A DNA stretch of 64,000 nucleotides from Allochromatium humboldtianum. GTDB lineage: Bacteria > Pseudomonadota > Gammaproteobacteria > Chromatiales > Chromatiaceae. Below are positions 54,341 through 63,268 of this stretch, in pieces. The DNA lies in the NCBI RefSeq assembly GCF_013385175.1, contig NZ_JABZEO010000012.1, positions 1-64,000 on the forward strand, written 5' to 3'. A program made the translations under genes and the position numbers. A model generated the notes under the pieces. That model was given only the letters and a program-made list of their open reading frames with translations, made no database searches and was not told the DNA's origin. How positions within the stretch are numbered: the first letter of the stretch is position 1; each line of letters starts with the position of its first letter.

Positions 54341-54553
54341 TCAATCGGGCCAGACCCGCCGGCCGGAACGGTAGTCGGCATCATAGGGTCGGTTCAACTC
54401 GGTTCTGGCTGGGGAAACCGGACGCTTGGCGGTGTGCCGGATGGCGGTTCGGGTTGCCGTCGGCTTGGTGCTTGTCCTGGGCTTGGCGGCCGGCGTCTCG
54501 GCGGTCGTCGCCTCCGGGCCGACATCGACCTGCGGATCAGTGTCTTGACTCAT
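54341..54553 (-). CDS. Small disordered protein of the carboxysome operon, candidate orphan McdB
   Basis: About 70 residues, rich in Thr, Ala, Pro, Lys and Arg, with no hydrophobic core, ending YRSGRRVWPD. Alpha-carboxysome McdB proteins are short, disordered, lie next to the acRAF and bacterioferritin-like genes and have a near-invariant tryptophan close to the C-terminus, all of which fit. No McdA/ParA gene is seen, so it would be an orphan. It overlaps the acRAF gene by 17 bases. Starts at 54553, 54559 or GTG 54568 are possible. The assignment is by context and composition, not by strong similarity. Confidence 0.5.
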   Translation of the reverse strand: MSQDTDPQVDVGPEATTAETPAAKPRTSTKPTATRTAIRHTAKRPVSPARTELNRPYDADYRSGRRVWPD

Positions 54554-54860
54554 GTCCATGATCCTCACAGCTCGCGGCCTCGTCCACGGATGCCGAATTC
54601 ACGGACCCGAAGAACGCATCGACCTGCTGGGCGAAGGCGGCGCGCTCCGGATCGATGTCCGTGGCCGGCGGCTCGGTGTGGATGGTGATGTTGACATAGG
54701 TGCGACCGAAGCTGATGTCGGGATAGACGCCGGTGGCCTCGCTCGCCTTGGCCACGGCCTCCAGAAAGTCGCGGGTGTGCGCGTAGTCGGCGAAATCGAG
54801 CCGACGTTCGAGACGCGGCGGACGGTCGCGGTGTTGCCAGGTGGTCGAGGTCGCGTTCAT
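54537..54860 (-). CDS. Carboxysome-associated RuBisCO assembly factor (pterin dehydratase-like acRAF)
   Basis: A 107-residue protein of the pterin-4a-carbinolamine dehydratase fold (RRLDFADYAHTRDFLEAVAK, then GVYPDISFGRTYVNITIHTE). The catalytic histidine pair of true dehydratases is absent (VYPDI in place of the HHP region), as in acRAF proteins that help RuBisCO assembly. It follows the ferritin-like gene by two bases. Confidence 0.85.
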   Translation of the reverse strand: MNATSTTWQHRDRPPRLERRLDFADYAHTRDFLEAVAKASEATGVYPDISFGRTYVNITIHTEPPATDIDPERAAFAQQVDAFFGSVNSASVDEAASCEDHGHESRH

Positions 54861-54862
54861 GG

Positions 54863-55321
54863 CTATCTCCAGGTGCTGTTGCTTCGTCTGGTCTGATCCA
54901 AACGCCCGATCCAGTCCTCCAGTTCACGGGCGTGGGTCAGTTCCTCGTCATGCAGGGCGGCGAAGAAGTCGCGTCCGGCGACATCGCCGATCAGGGCGCA
55001 ATAGTTGGCAGCGTCGCGATAGAGGGCGACCGCGTACCATTCCAGCCGACGGTCGGCCTCCAGCAGTTCGATCAGCGAGAATCCGGCCTGGACCGGCCTG
55101 AGCCGCGAGCCGTTGGGCATGGCGCCCAGCCGCAGCATCCGCGCGGTCAGGCGTTCGGCGTGCTCCTGCTCCTCGGCGGCCTCGCGCCGGAAGTGCGCGC
55201 CCACCTCGGCCAGTCCCCACAGATCCGCCAGTCCGGCATGGGTCAGGTATTGCTGGACGGCGCTCAGCTCATGGCTGAGCGCGCGACCCAGATAACCCAG
55301 GACTCTCGGATTGGCTGCCAT
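54863..55321 (-). CDS. Bacterioferritin-like protein of the carboxysome operon
   Basis: A 152-residue four-helix ferritin-like protein. Metal-site glutamates and histidines are visible in SHELSAVQQYLTH, EAAEEQEHAERL and HDEELTHARELEDW. Such genes are constant neighbours of csoS1 in alpha-carboxysome operons, but their role there is unknown. It starts six bases after the csoS1 stop. Confidence 0.85.
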   Translation of the reverse strand: MAANPRVLGYLGRALSHELSAVQQYLTHAGLADLWGLAEVGAHFRREAAEEQEHAERLTARMLRLGAMPNGSRLRPVQAGFSLIELLEADRRLEWYAVALYRDAANYCALIGDVAGRDFFAALHDEELTHARELEDWIGRLDQTRRSNSTWR

Positions 55322-55327
55322 GGGCTA

Positions 55328-55651
55328 TCAGGAGCGACCATGCCCGCCGTCGGTGTCACCCGGCTTGACCGGCAGGATCGGCTCGACCTCGCGATGCGGG
55401 CGGGCGATGATGTGCGCGGCGACCAGACCGTCACCGACGCGCTCGCAGGCATCGGCCCCGGCGCGCACCGCCGCGTTCACCGCGCCGGTCTCGCCGCGCA
55501 CCAGTACGGTCACATAGCCGCCGCCGACGAACTCGCGTCCGATCAGACGCACCTCGGCGGCCTTGGTCATGGCGTCGGCCGCCTCGATGGCGGGCACCAG
55601 TCCACGGGTCTCGATCATTCCAAGCGCGATGCCATAGTTTTCGGAAGGCAT
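55328..55651 (-). CDS. csoS1: Carboxysome shell hexamer protein CsoS1 (copy 2)
   Basis: A 107-residue single BMC-domain protein: [20 protein letters not shown], then [20 protein letters not shown] and the [15 protein letters not shown] ending. The 90-residue core is identical to the neighbouring copy at 55734; only the first five and last dozen residues differ (here [13 protein letters not shown]). ATG 55651 follows AGGAG; the longer frame to 55852 runs back into the other copy. It forms flat hexagonal tiles of the shell with a central pore. Confidence 0.95.
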   Translation of the reverse strand: MPSENYGIALGMIETRGLVPAIEAADAMTKAAEVRLIGREFVGGGYVTVLVRGETGAVNAAVRAGADACERVGDGLVAAHIIARPHREVEPILPVKPGDTDGGHGRS

Positions 55652-55733
55652 GGTGGCTGACTCCTGGGTCTTAAAGTAGAGGATTGAGCGATTTCGATGT
55701 CGGGTCGGGTCGGGTCTTATGTCAGTACCGGCC

Positions 55734-56051
55734 TCAGGCCGCCGCCTTTCCGGGCAGTTGGCCGCCGGTCGGCAGGATCGGTTCGACCTCGCGATGCGGG
55801 CGGGCGATGATGTGGGCGGCGACCAGACCGTCACCGACGCGCTCGCAGGCATCGGCTCCGGCGCGCACCGCCGCGTTCACCGCGCCGGTCTCGCCGCGCA
55901 CCAGCACGGTCACATAGCCGCCGCCGACGAACTCGCGTCCAATCAGACGCACCTCGGCGGCCTTGGTCATGGCATCGGCCGCCTCGATGGCGGGCACCAG
56001 GCCGCGCGTTTCGATCATGCCCAGGGCGATCCCGTAGTATTCGTCAGCCAT
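55734..56051 (-). CDS. csoS1: Carboxysome shell hexamer protein CsoS1 (copy 1)
   Basis: A 105-residue BMC-domain protein with the same core as the following copy and the ending [11 protein letters not shown]. The two genes are 80 bases apart. Many operons have three csoS1 genes; only two are found here, and no csoS1D is in the window. Confidence 0.95.
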   Translation of the reverse strand: MADEYYGIALGMIETRGLVPAIEAADAMTKAAEVRLIGREFVGGGYVTVLVRGETGAVNAAVRAGADACERVGDGLVAAHIIARPHREVEPILPTGGQLPGKAAA

Positions 56052-56126
56052 CTCGTGTTACTCCTCTGTTGACAAGTGTGGGTCTGTGTTTCGGTGTCGT
56101 AAGCTGTGTTCGTGGAGTCGATCCTG

Positions 56127-56390
56127 TCAGACGCTATCGGTCGGTTCGGGCTCGTCCCAGCGGTCGATGATGCCGCCGATGCTCAGGTCGGTGAGTATCT
56201 GAGTGCCGACCGCGACCCGGGCCGCCGAGCCGCTGATGGTGAAGACCCAGTTGCCCGGATGAGCGCCGACCGTGTCGACCGCCACCGCCCGTGCGCCCTT
56301 GGCGTCGCGCAACACCCGCAGCGATACGGACTGGAGTCCGGGGACGCGGCGCGTGCAGACCAGCGAGCGTTCCACCTGCATGATGTCCAT
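56127..56390 (-). CDS. csoS4B: Carboxysome vertex pentamer protein CsoS4B
   Basis: An 87-residue EutN/CcmL-type protein (VERSLVCTRRVPGLQSVSLR, AVAVDTVGAHPGNWVFTIS, GSAARVA, IGGIIDRWD). It closes the five-fold corners of the shell. It follows csoS4A by two bases. Confidence 0.93.
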   Translation of the reverse strand: MDIMQVERSLVCTRRVPGLQSVSLRVLRDAKGARAVAVDTVGAHPGNWVFTISGSAARVAVGTQILTDLSIGGIIDRWDEPEPTDSV

Positions 56391-56392
56391 GC

Positions 56393-56638
56393 TCAGTCCT
56401 CCGGCCAGTGGTCGATGATGCCGACGATGGTCAGATCACTCGGGTAATCCTTGTGGCCGGCGGCCTCGCGTGCCGCCGAGCTGCCGACGCAGAGCACCCA
56501 GTCGCCGGGGGTGCAACCCACGGCATCGACCGCGACCAGCCGGCTCTTGCCGTCGAGCACCACCTGGAGATGACGGTGCTCCAGTCCGGGGATGCGGTTG
56601 GTCGCGACCAGCGGCTTTTCGACGCGGCAGATCTTCAT
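56393..56638 (-). CDS. csoS4A: Carboxysome vertex pentamer protein CsoS4A
   Basis: An 81-residue protein, MKICRVEKPLVATNRIPGLE, with LVAVDAVGCTPGDWVLCVGS and IVGIIDHWPED. The start overlaps the csoSCA stop as ATGA; the longer frame to 56785 lies inside csoSCA and is rejected. Confidence 0.95.
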   Translation of the reverse strand: MKICRVEKPLVATNRIPGLEHRHLQVVLDGKSRLVAVDAVGCTPGDWVLCVGSSAAREAAGHKDYPSDLTIVGIIDHWPED

Positions 56639-58167
56639 GCCGTCCTCCCGCCGAGCAGTGAGCCGCCGACCGGCTCCAGTCGTCCGTTGCCCTGGCTGTC
56701 GCGCACCGTCCAATAGGTATGGAGCAGACCGTGTTCGGCCAGATCCGGATAGCGCTGGGCGATGGCCTCGGCGAGGCGTTCGCAACGCTCGATCGCCCGC
56801 TCGCGCGCCCCCGGCACCTGTCCCGAATACTCGAAGCGCAGGACGATCGGCACCGGCAGTCCGTGCTCGACGTTGAGCTGCTTGAAGATCTTGATGCCGA
56901 CGTCCAGGTTGCAGGCGCCCTCTTCCAGGGTGCGCAGAAAGCTGAAATAGGTCAGGTTGCGCAGATGGATCTCGGCGAAATCCATCCCGACCCCGATGAA
57001 ACGCTCTTCGTGTCCGATGTCGGTGTAGTGGCCGTTGTGATAGTCACGCACATAGTCGAGCTGCGAGATGTTGTGCTCGATCAGACGCGCGATCAGGCGC
57101 TGCATCCCAGGCGCGGGCGCCAGACCGCCGCCGCTCGGGTTGGCCACGCGCTCGCGGATCAGGGCGCGCGCCGCCTCGGGGTCGAGCCGCGCGGTCTCGC
57201 GATGGAGCGCGCCGGCATCGACAAAACGGTCCAGATCGGCATCGCCGCGGGCGTCGGGCAGGTGCAGACGCAAGCGGTCGGTGTCGGTGTCGATGCCGAT
57301 GAGCAGGCCCTCGATCGAGGCGCCGCAGCAGTAGCTGTTCTCGACGGCCTCGCGGAAGGCGCGCAGACGCTCGCGTCCGGCGGCGGCGGCCTGGCGGGTG
57401 TCGCTGCCGTGGGCCGCGCAGCCGTGGTGCTCGGGGTCGCGGCTGCTGTAGTGATAGACGACGACCTTCAGATAGCGGGTCGGGGCGTCGGCGGTGTTGG
57501 GCACGCCCTCGCGGAAGCGTCCGAGTTCCACCGCCGACCAGCGCCCGAGCGCCTCCTCGACGTCGAAGAGTGCACCGGCGTTGGCGCGCCGCTGGACGGC
57601 GCCCATCGGCAACCGCAACACATAGCGGATGGCATGGGCCAGACGTCCGTCCGAGCAGGGCGTGACGTTCATGGCGTGGAAGCCGCAGTCGAGCAGGAAG
57701 CGGCGGAATTCATCGGACTGACCGCGATCGTCGAGCGGGTCGGTCGTGAAGTAGTCATCGCTCATGGCCCGCACGGTCTCGAAGGTGGCGTGCGCGAAGA
57801 GCGCGCGCCGGTCGAGTCCGGCGACCCAGGCGTCGGCCAGCAGCGATTCGGGCAGCTCGAAGCCGAGCGTCCGACGGGCCTCGGCCTGTGCCCAGTCCTC
57901 GAAACCGGCGTCCGGGACGCGGGCGGCGATGGACTTGAGCGTCGGCACGATGCGCGCGAAGGCGTCCTTGATCCGCTGCTCGTAGGCCCACAGCCGCTGG
58001 TTCTCGTCCAGACGGGTGAGCGGATGCGTCCCCGTCCGACCGATTCCGTCCAGCGATCCGGCGAACTCAGGCGCAACCTGAGTCGTGCTGACCGGAGCGG
58101 CGGGCGTGCTCGGCCAGGAGGCTGGACGGACGCGCCGGCGTGGCTGTGGCTTGGGCTTGATGCGCAT
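56635..58167 (-). CDS. csoS3: Carboxysomal carbonic anhydrase CsoSCA (CsoS3)
   Basis: A 510-residue protein of the usual length. The zinc site is visible as a Cys in MNVTPCSDGRLAH (about residue 171) and the His/Cys pair in VVVYHYSSRDPEHHGCAAHG (about 240-250). The C-terminal domain is a degenerate duplicate of the catalytic one. The basic N-terminus (RIKPKPQPRRRVRP) is typical and may bind RuBisCO. It dehydrates bicarbonate to CO2 inside the shell. Confidence 0.96.
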   Translation of the reverse strand: MRIKPKPQPRRRVRPASWPSTPAAPVSTTQVAPEFAGSLDGIGRTGTHPLTRLDENQRLWAYEQRIKDAFARIVPTLKSIAARVPDAGFEDWAQAEARRTLGFELPESLLADAWVAGLDRRALFAHATFETVRAMSDDYFTTDPLDDRGQSDEFRRFLLDCGFHAMNVTPCSDGRLAHAIRYVLRLPMGAVQRRANAGALFDVEEALGRWSAVELGRFREGVPNTADAPTRYLKVVVYHYSSRDPEHHGCAAHGSDTRQAAAAGRERLRAFREAVENSYCCGASIEGLLIGIDTDTDRLRLHLPDARGDADLDRFVDAGALHRETARLDPEAARALIRERVANPSGGGLAPAPGMQRLIARLIEHNISQLDYVRDYHNGHYTDIGHEERFIGVGMDFAEIHLRNLTYFSFLRTLEEGACNLDVGIKIFKQLNVEHGLPVPIVLRFEYSGQVPGARERAIERCERLAEAIAQRYPDLAEHGLLHTYWTVRDSQGNGRLEPVGGSLLGGRTA

Positions 58168-58197
58168 GGCGATGACTCCTGATCCCGCTACCGTTCC

Positions 58198-60525
58198 TCA
58201 ACCCCGAGCCCCGCCCGAGAGTGTGACCAGGGCGCCGCGCTCGGTGTTGCCGCTGCTGCCCGTCACGCGCGATTCGGACTGTGGCCGGTCGCGATCCTGA
58301 GCCTGGGCGTCGCGGAAGGCGCGGGCGCCGGCGAAGGCTCCCACGGGCGGGCCGCGTCGGGTCGGGTTGCGGCTGTGCGCCGACTTGCCCTCGGTGCCGG
58401 TGACACGCTCGTTGCGGCCCCAGTCGTCACCCGTGATGCGCAGTCCGCCGTCCAGACCTTCACCCGTGATACGGGGACGTGACGGTTCGGACTCAGCCGT
58501 GGTGTCCTCGATCGCGGCCGCAACAGGCATCGCGGTGGCCGGTCGGGGCGGCATCACGCTGCCGGGACGGGCCGGGCCGGTCTCGCGACGTTCCTCGGCA
58601 CGGCGGGCGCGGAAGCCCTCGGTGCCCGTGACCCGGTTGCCGCCCATGTTGAAGGGGCCTGTGATGCGACTGTGCTCTTCATCGTAGTGGGTGCCGGTCA
58701 CCGAGCGGCGTGCCTGCTGCGACTGGGCGGCACGCGCCGGGGTGTCGATGCTGAACTGGCCCCATTGACCGCCGCCGAGCGGCTGCGGGAAGTCGTCACT
58801 GCCCGGCAGGGCCGCGAACTCTTCGCTGCCGCAGGTGGCCAGGAGGTCGTCCTCGCCCAGATAGGGCGTGCCGGTCACGGGCTGGCAGGCACCCTTGACA
58901 TCGCCGGTCATGGCGCCGCCGATCCCCGGCTGGATGCCGGTGAGACCGAAGCCGGGTGTGGAACGACCCAGCGGCATCCGCTCGGCGGTCCGGCGTGCCG
59001 TCTCCGGGCCGCAGTCGGCGGCGATCTGCTCGGCACCGAGATAGGTGGTGCCGGTGACGATCTCGCAGCGTCCGGTCTCGTTGCCGGTGACGCGCGCCGT
59101 TCCTGCAACCAGACTGCCTGTGACCGTCTGGCCACGCCAGGTGGTGTCGAGTCCGACCTTGAGCGTGCCGACCGGCTCGGGACGAGTCTTGCAGACGCTG
59201 TCGAAGTGCTCGAAGCCGAGATATTCGTTGCCCGTCACCCGCTGGCAGGCGCCCGATTCGACGCCGGTCAGGGTGTTGTTGCGTCCGATCAGCGATCCGG
59301 TCACGGTGCGCCCGCTGAGGGTCTGGGTCTGGCCGACCTTGGGCGGCGCGCCCTCGGGACCGGGCGCGGTGTAGGGCGTGCCGGTGAGCTGACGTCCGGC
59401 GCCGGTCTCGTCGCCCGTGACCTTGGTGCTGCGTCCGACCTGATCGCCGGTGACGGTCTGACCGCCGGTGGTGACGACACTGGCGCTCTCACGATTGGGC
59501 GCAGGCGTCGGCCCGATGCCGCAGAATTCCTGGAACACCTCGGCGCCCATGTATTCGGTGCCCGTGACCTGACGGCAGGCGCCGGCCTCGTCACCCGTGG
59601 TGCGCTGACTGCGCCCGACCTGGGTGCCGGTCAGGGTCTGGCCGGAGGCCGTGGTGCTGACGCCGACCTTGGACGGTGCGTCATTGGGCCGTGCGCCGTT
59701 GGAACGACGGGCGCGTCCCGTGGGTCGCGGACCGGATTCGCTGCACTTGCCGTGCTCGCAACGTTCCTCGCGGACGCGCTTGGCGATCTCTCGCGAACTG
59801 ACCCCGGCCTTGCGTAGCAGATTGGTCGCCGCCGCCTGACTGGAGCGTCCGCTCACCGAGTCGACGCCGGTCTTGCCGCGTCCGGCCAGGGCGGCACGGC
59901 GCGCCATCGACAGCATCCGACCGCGCGAAGGAGCCTTGGCCAGGGTCGCGCCGCCACGCGGACGGCCATTGCGCTGGCGCTTGTCGTTGACTGGATTGGC
60001 GGTTGCACGCCGTTCGGTCGCCGGCTTGGGGGCGCCGGTCGCTTGAGCGCTGTCCGTGGTCACGGCGGCCTGGTCGTCGCGCCGGCGTTCCGAACGCGGC
60101 GCCTTCGGCTCCAGACCGGCGATGGCACGACGCCGGGCGATCGACGCCTCGCGGCCCACGAGCCCGCTCAGATCGGCCTGATCCGCCGGCGCCGGACGCG
60201 CATAGCCCGGACGTCCACGGGTGAGTTGATCGCGCCGTGCCATCGAGCGCTTGCGTCCTTCCGCCATGGTGACGGAACGCCGGTTGCGTTCGAGCTTCGG
60301 TTGACTGACACGCGGTGCCGGTGCGGCTTCCGAGGCGCTCAGACGCTCGCGGAGCGTCATGGGTGCCGGCTCGCTGGCCGGAGCACGCTTGGTGCGCCGC
60401 GTGTTCGATGCTGTGTTCGTGACCGATTCGGGGTTCGGTCGACCCGTTTTACCACCGTTGGCGATGGCGCGGCGTTTGGCGATGGAGGCCGCGCGCCCCG
60501 TCAACTGTCGTTCTTGATCAGCCAT
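58198..60525 (-). CDS. csoS2: Carboxysome scaffold protein CsoS2
   Basis: About 775 residues, largely disordered. The N-terminal region has four basic repeats (ASIAKRRAIA, RSMARRDQL, ASIARRRAIAG, LSMARRAALAG) that bind RuBisCO. The middle has six or so repeats with paired VTG motifs and Cys (VTGDEAGACRQVTGTEYMG type). The C-terminal region repeats VTGT and ends in LVTLSGGARG, the peptide that contacts the shell. ATG 60525 (MADQERQLTGRAASIAKRR) is chosen over an extension to 60624. Some homologues use a programmed frameshift in the middle; I did not locate one here. Confidence 0.95.
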   Translation of the reverse strand: MADQERQLTGRAASIAKRRAIANGGKTGRPNPESVTNTASNTRRTKRAPASEPAPMTLRERLSASEAAPAPRVSQPKLERNRRSVTMAEGRKRSMARRDQLTRGRPGYARPAPADQADLSGLVGREASIARRRAIAGLEPKAPRSERRRDDQAAVTTDSAQATGAPKPATERRATANPVNDKRQRNGRPRGGATLAKAPSRGRMLSMARRAALAGRGKTGVDSVSGRSSQAAATNLLRKAGVSSREIAKRVREERCEHGKCSESGPRPTGRARRSNGARPNDAPSKVGVSTTASGQTLTGTQVGRSQRTTGDEAGACRQVTGTEYMGAEVFQEFCGIGPTPAPNRESASVVTTGGQTVTGDQVGRSTKVTGDETGAGRQLTGTPYTAPGPEGAPPKVGQTQTLSGRTVTGSLIGRNNTLTGVESGACQRVTGNEYLGFEHFDSVCKTRPEPVGTLKVGLDTTWRGQTVTGSLVAGTARVTGNETGRCEIVTGTTYLGAEQIAADCGPETARRTAERMPLGRSTPGFGLTGIQPGIGGAMTGDVKGACQPVTGTPYLGEDDLLATCGSEEFAALPGSDDFPQPLGGGQWGQFSIDTPARAAQSQQARRSVTGTHYDEEHSRITGPFNMGGNRVTGTEGFRARRAEERRETGPARPGSVMPPRPATAMPVAAAIEDTTAESEPSRPRITGEGLDGGLRITGDDWGRNERVTGTEGKSAHSRNPTRRGPPVGAFAGARAFRDAQAQDRDRPQSESRVTGSSGNTERGALVTLSGGARG

Positions 60526-60712
60526 GTCCGTGCCTGCCTCTTCGTGGATCGCTGCTGACTGCTGTCCAGGCTCCGGGCCTGGGGCCGATGTCTGTCGTCT
60601 TCTGATCGGCTTCATGATGGGCATCGCTGTGCTCTGCCCATCCTACGAATCAAGCACGATCCTCGATGTCATCGGCCGGCCCGGAGCGCGCCCCTCGCCC
60701 TCGCGTCCGCCC

Positions 60713-61054
60713 TCAGCGGGCGCGGTGCACCAGGAAGGAATGTCCCTTGCTCTGGGCGTAGGTGTCGTAGCCGACCAGCCGGACGTGATGGTCCGGATAG
60801 CTGCGCCGGCAGGACTCGATCTCGGTCAGGATCACGTTCGGATCCTGTTCGCCGAAGAAGGGCATCTTCCACATCGGCCAGTAGTACTCGAAGGCGCGAT
60901 CCGGATGCTCGTGCTCCAGCGAGGCGTTCCAGCCGTTGTCGAGGATGTAGAGGATCTGCTCCAGGATCTCCTCGCGGTTGAGCGGCGGCAGATAGGAAAA
61001 GGTCTCGTAGCGGCCGATGGTGGCGTGATCGCCCATGCTGCTCGCGGTGTTCAT
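60713..61054 (-). CDS. cbbS: RuBisCO small subunit, form IA
   Basis: A 113-residue protein with [20 protein letters not shown], the core [14 protein letters not shown] and the C-terminal [17 protein letters not shown]. It lies 47 bases after cbbL and before csoS2. It is a normal carboxysomal small subunit. Confidence 0.97.
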
Positions 61055-61101
61055 GATGTCGGGTTCCTCTCAAAGATGGACTGGGGACAGGGGTTCCGGG
61101 C

Positions 61102-62517
61102 TCAGGCCGCGTCGAGCTTGTCGACGACGTCGAACTCGAACTTGATCTCCTTCCAGGTCTCCATGGCGATGGCCAGCTCGGGGCTGTGACGCGCGGCATC
61201 GGAGAGGATCTCGCGGGCGTGCTTCTCGACCTCGACCCCTTCGTTGCGCGCCTTGACGCAGGCCTCGGTCGCCACGCGGTTGGCCGCGGCGCCGGCCGCG
61301 TTGCCCCAGGGATGACCCTGAGTGCCGCCGCCGAACTGGAGCACCGAGTCGTCGCCGAAGATCGTCACCAGCGCCGGGATGTGCCAGACATGGATACCGC
61401 CCGAGGCCACCGCCATCACGCCCGGCATCCCGCCCCAGTCCTGATCGAAGAACAGCCCGCGCGAGCGATCTTCGGGGATGAAGGATTCACGCAGTTGATC
61501 GACGAAACCGAGCGTCGACTGCCGATCGCCTTCCAGCTTGCCGACCACGGTGCCTGTGTGCAGATGGTCGCCGCCCGACAGGCGCAGACACTTGGCCAGC
61601 ACGCGGAAATGGATGCCGTGCTTGGGATTGCGGTCGATGACCGCGTGCATGGCGCGGTGGATATGCAGCAGCATGCCGTTGTCGCGGCACCAGTTGGCCA
61701 GACTGGTGTTGGCCGTGAAACCGCCGGTGAGGAAGTCGTGCATGATGATGGGCGCGCCGCATTCCTTGGCGAACTCGGCCCGCTTGAACATCTCCTCGCA
61801 GGTCGGGGCGGTCACGTTCAGATAGTGACCCTTGCGCTCGCCGGTCTCTTCCTGCGCCTTGCGCACGGCCTCGGAGACGAACTCGAAGCGGTTCTGCCAG
61901 CGCATGAAGGGCTGGGAGTTGACGTTCTCGTCATCCTTGGTGAAGTCCAGACCGCCGCGCAGCATCTCGTAGACGGCGCGGCCATAGTTCTTGGCCGACA
62001 GACCCAGCTTGGGCTTGACGGTGGCGCCGAGGAAGGGACGACCATACTTGTCCATGCGGTCGCGCTCGACCTGGATGCCGTTGGGCGGGCCGCCGCAGGT
62101 CTTCACATAGTGCAGCGGGAAGCGGATGTCTTCCAGGCGCAGGGCGCGCACCGCCTTGAAGCCGAACACGTTGCCGACCAGCGAGGTGAGCACATTGACG
62201 ATCGAGCCTTCCTCGAACAGATCGAGCGGATAGGCGATGAAGGCATAGAAGCTCTCCTTGTCGCCCGGCACGTCCTCGATGCGATAGGCACGGCCCTTGT
62301 AGTAATCGAGATCGGTCAGCAGATCCGACCAGACCGTGGTCCAGGTGCCGGTGGAGGACTCGGCGGCCACGGCGGCGGCGGCCTCCTCGCGTGACACCTT
62401 GGCTTGCGGCGTGACCTTGAAGCAGGCCAGCAAGTCGGAATCCAAGGGCACATAATCCGGGGTCCAGTAGGTCAGGGCGTAATCTTTGACGCCGGCGTCA
62501 TACGTCTTCGTGCTCAT
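61102..62517 (-). CDS. cbbL: RuBisCO large subunit, form IA (carboxysomal)
   Basis: A 471-residue protein. Catalytic residues are in place: [11 protein letters not shown] (Lys175), [17 protein letters not shown] (carbamylated Lys201 with Asp203 and Glu204), loop 6 TVVGKLEGD (Lys334) and HVWHIP. ATG 62517 follows GGAG. Immediate linkage to cbbS and csoS2 marks it as the carboxysomal form. CbbR-type control is expected from the 240-base upstream region. Confidence 0.98.
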   Translation of the reverse strand: MSTKTYDAGVKDYALTYWTPDYVPLDSDLLACFKVTPQAKVSREEAAAAVAAESSTGTWTTVWSDLLTDLDYYKGRAYRIEDVPGDKESFYAFIAYPLDLFEEGSIVNVLTSLVGNVFGFKAVRALRLEDIRFPLHYVKTCGGPPNGIQVERDRMDKYGRPFLGATVKPKLGLSAKNYGRAVYEMLRGGLDFTKDDENVNSQPFMRWQNRFEFVSEAVRKAQEETGERKGHYLNVTAPTCEEMFKRAEFAKECGAPIIMHDFLTGGFTANTSLANWCRDNGMLLHIHRAMHAVIDRNPKHGIHFRVLAKCLRLSGGDHLHTGTVVGKLEGDRQSTLGFVDQLRESFIPEDRSRGLFFDQDWGGMPGVMAVASGGIHVWHIPALVTIFGDDSVLQFGGGTQGHPWGNAAGAAANRVATEACVKARNEGVEVEKHAREILSDAARHSPELAIAMETWKEIKFEFDVVDKLDAA

Positions 62518-62666
62518 GATTTACTCCGTTCGATGGGTGCGGCCTGAGGTTGCGAAGACGATAAATGTGTCGAATCTCTAATACCAATCAATTAAAAGAA
62601 TGGAATCCATCGATGAAAATCGATGGGTTTGGCGAGGTTCGGGGGCGAAGACGTGTCGACACAAAC

Positions 62667-62700
62667 GAAAATCAGCGTCCCGCAGATGCGCGACGCTGAT
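62667..62700 (-). terminator. Stem-loop between the small-subunit-like gene and cbbL
   Basis: On the minus strand ATCAGCGTC (62700-62692) pairs perfectly with GACGCTGAT (62679-62671), with a 12-base loop, followed by TTTCGTTTG. It may end transcription of the upstream gene or attenuate read-through into cbbL. Confidence 0.55.
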
Positions 62701-62755
62701 TCGGAAGGAAGGAAAATCGTCGGGGACTGGAGGCTGATCGTCGACAGCAACCCAC

Positions 62756-63115
62756 TCAGTGCGGTCGATGAACCATGAGCGCGAGCCGACTGCGATAGCT
62801 CAGATCCTCCACGCTCAAGCGGATGTGATGGTCGCAATGGGCCTGACGACAGCGCGCGATCGCGCCATGCACGGCGGCCATGTCGCCGTCGTAGCAACTC
62901 GGCGGCTCCCAGGACTGCCAAGCAGTGTATCTGGACCGGATCTGCTCGGCATGTTCGATGGCGATGATGCAGCCGCGATGCAGACAGTGTTCCAACTGGC
63001 TGAGCATCCTTGACTCGGCCGGCTGGAGGTGGGCGTCATGGAACTGGGCTGCCTGGAACGGAGCGGCATGAAAGGTCGCAGGCGATGTCGTCTGGGCGAA
63101 GGCGGCGGTCGGCAT
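62756..63115 (-). CDS. RuBisCO small-subunit-like protein upstream of cbbL
   Basis: A 119-residue protein. After a 36-residue leader rich in Ala, Gln and Phe, it lines up without gaps for about 64 residues with CbbS of this operon: MLSQLEHCLHRGCIIAIEH against [19 protein letters not shown], then R, W and W-x-x-P at matching positions, CRQAHCDHHIRL against [12 protein letters not shown], and a final VHR against VHR. The beginning of CbbS (the [10 protein letters not shown] block) is not conserved. It is therefore a diverged paralogue, not a second ordinary cbbS. ATG 63115 follows GAGGTG. It lies 240 bases upstream of cbbL on the same strand, separated by a stem-loop. A role as alternative subunit, assembly or condensate factor is inference. 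Confidence 0.7.
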   Translation of the reverse strand: MPTAAFAQTTSPATFHAAPFQAAQFHDAHLQPAESRMLSQLEHCLHRGCIIAIEHAEQIRSRYTAWQSWEPPSCYDGDMAAVHGAIARCRQAHCDHHIRLSVEDLSYRSRLALMVHRPH

Positions 63116-63268
63116 CGGAACACCTCACTCGATCGAGTTTGAAATCGGTAGGGAAGCCGGACGGCTTCCGTCGTCGAGTTCAGGATAGTACCTGAGCGAA
63201 AAACTCGGAAATTGAGATTGTCCGCAAGCGACATCGAATCCGGTCGATGTCTCTGCCGCCCGCCACCA

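Noticed and set aside
56719-58182. 487-residue plus-strand frame opposite csoSCA
   Set aside because: Complete antisense overlap with a conserved carboxysome gene and no recognisable family.
62756-63115. Ordinary second cbbS gene
   Set aside because: The N-terminal block of small subunits is missing and identity to CbbS is low outside the core, so it is called small-subunit-like.
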